From an uncultured Muribaculaceae bacterium (GTDB taxonomy: Bacteria > Bacteroidota > Bacteroidia > Bacteroidales > Muribaculaceae): a stretch of DNA of 14,877 bases. Position 1 is the first letter of the stretch; each line of letters opens with the position of its first letter. Under the pieces are notes generated by a model. It had not been told where the DNA came from and searched no databases. It saw nothing but the letters and a program-made list of their open reading frames with translations. The stretch is from contig CAJTZS010000071.1 of assembly GCA_910584055.1 (NCBI GenBank), positions 1 through 14,877 of the forward strand. The letters are read 5' to 3'. The position numbers and the translations under genes are program-made. Shown one piece after another: positions 12,501 through 14,877 of the stretch.

Positions 12501-14877
12501 CGTTGCCGTGACTGTCATAAGTGTAGCCCGTACGCTCGGTCCGGTTGCCGTTTACGTACTTCACCGCCGCGAGGGGATGCCGGCGCTCGAATTCGGGGAA
12601 ATTCGTACGCTCCACGTACGTGTCACCGTCGCGGGTGGTGGTCACGGTGCGGTCGGTCACGAAACCGAGGCTGTATGCGCCGTCAGTTCCGGAGCTGTCG
12701 CCGTACGACAGCTCCGTCTTAACCATTATGCCGTCGGAATATGTCGCGGTCTCCGTCAGCGGGTATCCGTACTGGTCGTAGGTGTAGGAATAATCGGCGG
12801 AGTACCCGGTCAGGAGGTCTTCCTCCTTCTTTTTGTCGAGCAGGATCTTCTTTACCTTGTTGGGCTTGACATCGACGGAGTATGTGTTGACCGTTTTCGA
12901 TGAAGGCGACTCCACGCTCTTGAGCACTCCGTGGTTATAAGGGTCGAAAGTCCGGACTGTGCGGTTTCCCCGGCTGTCGGTGGATGTCACTTTTTCGAAT
13001 CCCCGGAAGCCAAGCCCCTGCCTGTGGAAGACGGCATTCTCATAGGTATGGCATGATTTGCCCAGGATTTTTCCGTCGAACACTTTTTCGGTGCAGGAGA
13101 TCACCATTATAGGCTCGTGTATATTCGCGTGTGGGAATGTTGCTCCCGAACCGGGCGTATATACACCGCCCACGTCTTCGGAATCGCAGAGGGACTTATA
13201 TTCTGACTTCTCTATCAGGCCGAGGCTGCTTATCATGCCGGTGAGCAGACGTTCGCGCGATTGCTCTATCCCGTGGGTCAGCTTTGTAACCGTACCGTCA
13301 TGGAGACACAGCAGGGATGAATTAAAGCGGTGTCCGTTCACACCGGCGGGGACGACAACTGAATTGCTTCCCGGCAACGGGGCTGCACCGGTTTCCCGTT
13401 CGCCTATCTTGTTGAATTTAGACAGCGCGGTATATAATGTTTCCCTATTGTAGAATAACAGGTCTGATCTGCCGTCTCCATCAACATCCTGCAACAGGAA
13501 CACTGCATCGGCTGCATTCGGTTTTCTCGGACCCTGGAACCAGGATTCAGAAAACCGACCGTCGCCCATTGAATAGAAAACGCTCCAATGGTTAGGATTT
13601 ACTGTTGCGTCCCTCGCCGGGGACACGAGCAGGTCTATGAGTCCGTCGCCGTTGAGATCCCCTGCCAAGATGTCACAGTCCTGAAGGCTGCCCCTTTTAA
13701 GTACAGTGTCGGATGTCATTCTCCGGAGGGTGAGGCCTCCGGATGGAGACGTGTCGAATGTGTATGAATGCACCCCCGATTCATTTATGACGCATATGTC
13801 GGTCTTGCCGTCGCCATCAACATCGAAAGCCATGAGAGTATCCGAGTTGTTTCTCGCCCACCAAGGGTCGGTCATTGACGTGCCGGCAAAGGCTACGTTA
13901 TAAGGGAAAACGTGGTCTTCAAACAGAATCCGGTTACCCTCAAGGTCGAAAAGGTAGCATTTTGTAGGTTTTCCGGGGTCGCCGAATGGCTGATGCACCG
14001 ACACGGCGAGGATTTCCATTTTTCCGTCACCGTTGAAATCTCCTGCATAATAAAATTTAGGCTGTATGCTTTTCCCCTTGTCTGCATCCATGTATACAGT
14101 CGGGAAATCGTATGTGCGCCTGTACGATTCCTTCATCCCAGAATCGGGGTCTGGGTTGAAGACAGTGAAAGTTACACGGTCATTGTCTCCGTGGACTATG
14201 TTGTTGACACGCACGACCGATTCCCGCTGCGAGCCTTTAAGATCCGCGCACATGATGTCTATGAATCCCGGTTCTGTTTTCAGCACCGGCATCGGTGATG
14301 CAGACTCCTGCGAAAGTCCCGTGTAGAGGTATATATTCTCTTCGCCGCAATAATAATTATCGAACCTGTTCTGTGAATGGCGGAATACGGTGGAGTGCCT
14401 GTAGTGCTGCCAGTATGTCGGATAGTCCGGGACTACGACCAGGCCGTCATCCATGCTCCCGTACCCGATCCTCCCCCGCACGGCTTTCAATCTCATAGGA
14501 AGGTCCGATGCATACCAGTCCTTAAGGTTTGTAGTCTCCGAATAGTAATTCCTCCGCGGATGAGGTGGCTGCGCCCCTTCCCCGTAAATGAATTTGACAG
14601 GGTTGAATGCATTTCCTCCGGCCGAATACGAAATGCTGTCGAGATGGGATATGTTGTCATGCAGGGAATGGTACAGCCTGTAGCTCCCCAAATCTGAATC
14701 GCCGATCGAACAGGTTATATTATAGAGCAGCCTGTTTTCAAGAAGCTTCTGTCCTCCGGAGAATGAGATTATATCGTCCATCCTCGTAGAATAGAAGAAT
14801 TTTACGTGAGCATTGCCGTAGGAAATCTTTGTTATCCGGTAACAGTTCCCTGAGAAGTCATAGCTGTAATCGATGCG
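9535..14877 (-). CDS. SpvB/TcB-RHS polymorphic toxin with GIY-YIG nuclease tip (5' end outside window)
   Basis: The reading frame is open to the right edge, 32 codons beyond the first internal ATG at 14781, and those codons read as real protein (IDYSYDFSGN, then VKFFYSTR). The gene is therefore cut off and at least 1,780 residues are encoded here. Going from N to C: an SpvB-like region; four FG-GAP/VCBS-type calcium motifs (NGDG or VDGDG at about 14040, 13824, 13659 and 13488); a TcB-like segment with HRQGLGFRGFEKV (about 12995-13030); many YD repeats (about 12830-10480) that should build the hollow RHS cocoon; and the RHS core signature YDPLTCRFLSPDP (about 10430-10466). Then come NPFMFVDQDGE, a glycine/alanine-rich membrane-like stretch (about 10350-9900), and the nuclease tip. 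The cocoon is known to shield the toxic tip until delivery. No PAAR, VgrG or T6SS gene is seen, so the delivery route is unknown. The gene heads the operon with the two immunity genes and the T9SS-domain protein. Confidence 0.93.
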   Translation of the reverse strand, partial: RIDYSYDFSGNCYRITKISYGNAHVKFFYSTRMDDIISFSGGQKLLENRLLYNITCSIGDSDLGSYRLYHSLHDNISHLDSISYSAGGNAFNPVKFIYGEGAQPPHPRRNYYSETTNLKDWYASDLPMRLKAVRGRIGYGSMDDGLVVVPDYPTYWQHYRHSTVFRHSQNRFDNYYCGEENIYLYTGLSQESASPMPVLKTEPGFIDIMCADLKGSQRESVVRVNNIVHGDNDRVTFTVFNPDPDSGMKESYRRTYDFPTVYMDADKGKSIQPKFYYAGDFNGDGKMEILAVSVHQPFGDPGKPTKCYLFDLEGNRILFEDHVFPYNVAFAGTSMTDPWWARNNSDTLMAFDVDGDGKTDICVINESGVHSYTFDTSPSGGLTLRRMTSDTVLKRGSLQDCDILAGDLNGDGLIDLLVSPARDATVNPNHWSVFYSMGDGRFSESWFQGPRKPNAADAVFLLQDVDGDGRSDLLFYNRETLYTALSKFNKIGERETGAAPLPGSNSVVVPAGVNGHRFNSSLLCLHDGTVTKLTHGIEQSRERLLTGMISSLGLIEKSEYKSLCDSEDVGGVYTPGSGATFPHANIHEPIMVISCTEKVFDGKILGKSCHTYENAVFHRQGLGFRGFEKVTSTDSRGNRTVRTFDPYNHGVLKSVESPSSKTVNTYSVDVKPNKVKKILLDKKKEEDLLTGYSADYSYTYDQYGYPLTETATYSDGIMVKTELSYGDSSGTDGAYSLGFVTDRTVTTTRDGDTYVERTNFPEFERRHPLAAVKYVNGNRTERTGYTYDSHGNVTKEMITPYDSPNSLTSEYSYTDTGQLETETDPWGLLKTYTYDSYGRVSAIKGYTGTTYIQYDTFGRETCRKYPDGTKNVVSYEWVGDNSPGVYKVTTEETGSPAVSESYDALGRVVRRADVRPDGKLRKTDMEYDAHGDLAKESDPYTGSTPTGWTTYGYDTHGRPLTATEPSGRETRHSYSGSEVITGKDGVDIRRGYDSQGNLILSSDAAGDVTYNLAADGQPVTVVCPGGIYYWFYYDKYRRQDYVIDASAGIVRYRYDQWGNVNWRGAYGKDISYEYDDLNRLKKTVTPEFTTTLTYDGYSRLTDIVSDNGTSRSLSYDQYGRTATCRDTGADGKWLLREYAYTDGNVSSVRYTSQTGIDLTEKYMYSNGTFTQGTCRELPVYRLCSEWGDGSPSESVTGPLARKHFYSRGIPTGYTVRCGNRPILNFSYDIDPATRCLDRRLNANGRYEEFAYDNLNRLVSDGAEEFSYNPWGNVTGRSGVGTFEYGLPDKPHAITGIVPTGDNVPLHTQEISYTSFSRPQQIKEGEYTASFTYNGDYDRVRMTVEKGGKRVLDRHYLGGCYELDTRGARTLEKLYLFGDYYDAPAVYIRENGEEKVHYILRDYLGSVTHVVNARGDPLQETSYSAWGTPRDPETLEPRGGSQDDEQGLYLGRGFTGHEHLPWFGLINMNARLYDPLTCRFLSPDPQVQMPDFTQGLNRFSYALNNPFMFVDQDGEFFWAAVGIAAFIGGTINLVTHWDAVQAGGFWKGVQYFATGAVAGGVGAAVGIGAAVGFGGMLGVTVASYTAATTGFINGALAGAAGGAAGGFISEAGNSLIEGQGLGNSLLNGLYGAASGAISGGLTGGITGGIQAKQLGMNFWNGAAPDPSRHFSVYYGLDPVTGEVKYVGMTGRKPEIRFAEHQASGTNRANLNFVVKNNNFTKLEARIWEQSQINKYGMMKNGGQLFNLRNEIAQKYWHLYDFNINTSKVNQFQLWLRESLRR
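9637..9873 (-). other. GIY-YIG nuclease toxin domain of the RHS protein
   Basis: Within the RHS protein tip, a first motif SVYYG stands for GIY (Tyr codon at 9864) and KYVGMTG for YIG (Tyr codon at 9828). They are followed by IRFAEHQ, supplying the conserved Arg (9793-9795) and His (9781-9783). LEARIWEQSQINKYG supplies the metal-binding Glu (9712-9714), and FNLRNEI the conserved Asn (about 9645). All expected catalytic positions are present, so an active DNA-cutting enzyme is predicted. The domain sits in the AT-rich end of an otherwise GC-rich gene. The remaining 25 or so residues after it look unrelated to the fold and end in the part overlapping the immunity gene. Confidence 0.85.

Noticed and set aside
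9926..14697. Many long open frames on both strands over the RHS gene
   Set aside because: They are shadows caused by high G+C and by the repeated TAC-GAC (Tyr-Asp) codons of the YD repeats. None shows recognisable domains.
14782..14877. Start of the RHS gene at the ATG at 14781
   Set aside because: The frame continues open and protein-like through all 32 upstream codons to the window edge, so the true start is outside.

Overview
The window reads as a chromosomal segment of a gut-type Bacteroidota, most likely order Bacteroidales. The support is: two promoters with the TAnnTTTG -7 element typical of this phylum, no obvious Shine-Dalgarno sequences at gene starts, a SusB-type GH97 glucosidase, a type IX secretion (T9SS) sorting domain, and a BlaR1-like M56 peptidase carrying a TonB C-terminal domain. 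Family or genus cannot be fixed from the sequence alone; Muribaculaceae or Bacteroidaceae are plausible.

Left part (1-4354). A structured, largely palindromic repeat (57-268) is followed by a BlaI/BlaR1-type pair (373-2317). Its promoter lies inside an array of three matching operators. A strong terminator (2349-2386) ends that unit. A two-TM potassium-type channel gene (2428-3303, +) then converges, with a single base between stop codons, on a low-molecular-weight protein tyrosine phosphatase gene (3305-3859, -). A second, more complete copy of the repeat (3938-4176) and a promoter lead into the next gene.

Middle part (4355-7534). A secreted GH97 inverting alpha-glucosidase with all five expected glutamates (4355-6490) ends at a bidirectional terminator. 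This terminator is shared with a convergent DUF4240-type gene of unknown function (6578-7288, -). A non-coding stretch (7289-7534) holds an unusual inverted repeat made of a reiterated AAGTGGTTG word.

Right part (7535-14877). This is a four-gene minus-strand operon of polymorphic-toxin type. It contains: (i) a very large SpvB/TcB-RHS protein, cut off by the right edge, with FG-GAP/VCBS repeats, YD repeats, an RHS core, a glycine-rich segment and a C-terminal GIY-YIG nuclease tip; (ii) two tandem paralogous 262-residue putative immunity proteins, the first overlapping the toxin gene by 28 bases; and (iii) a short secreted protein with one YD motif and a T9SS-like C-terminal domain. GC content falls sharply at the toxin tip. 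The two immunity genes are a 795-base tandem unit with almost identical ends and a diverged middle. The last codons of the toxin are overprinted on one of those conserved ends. Together this suggests a locus that exchanges toxin tips and immunity genes by recombination, and it is the most interesting system in the window.
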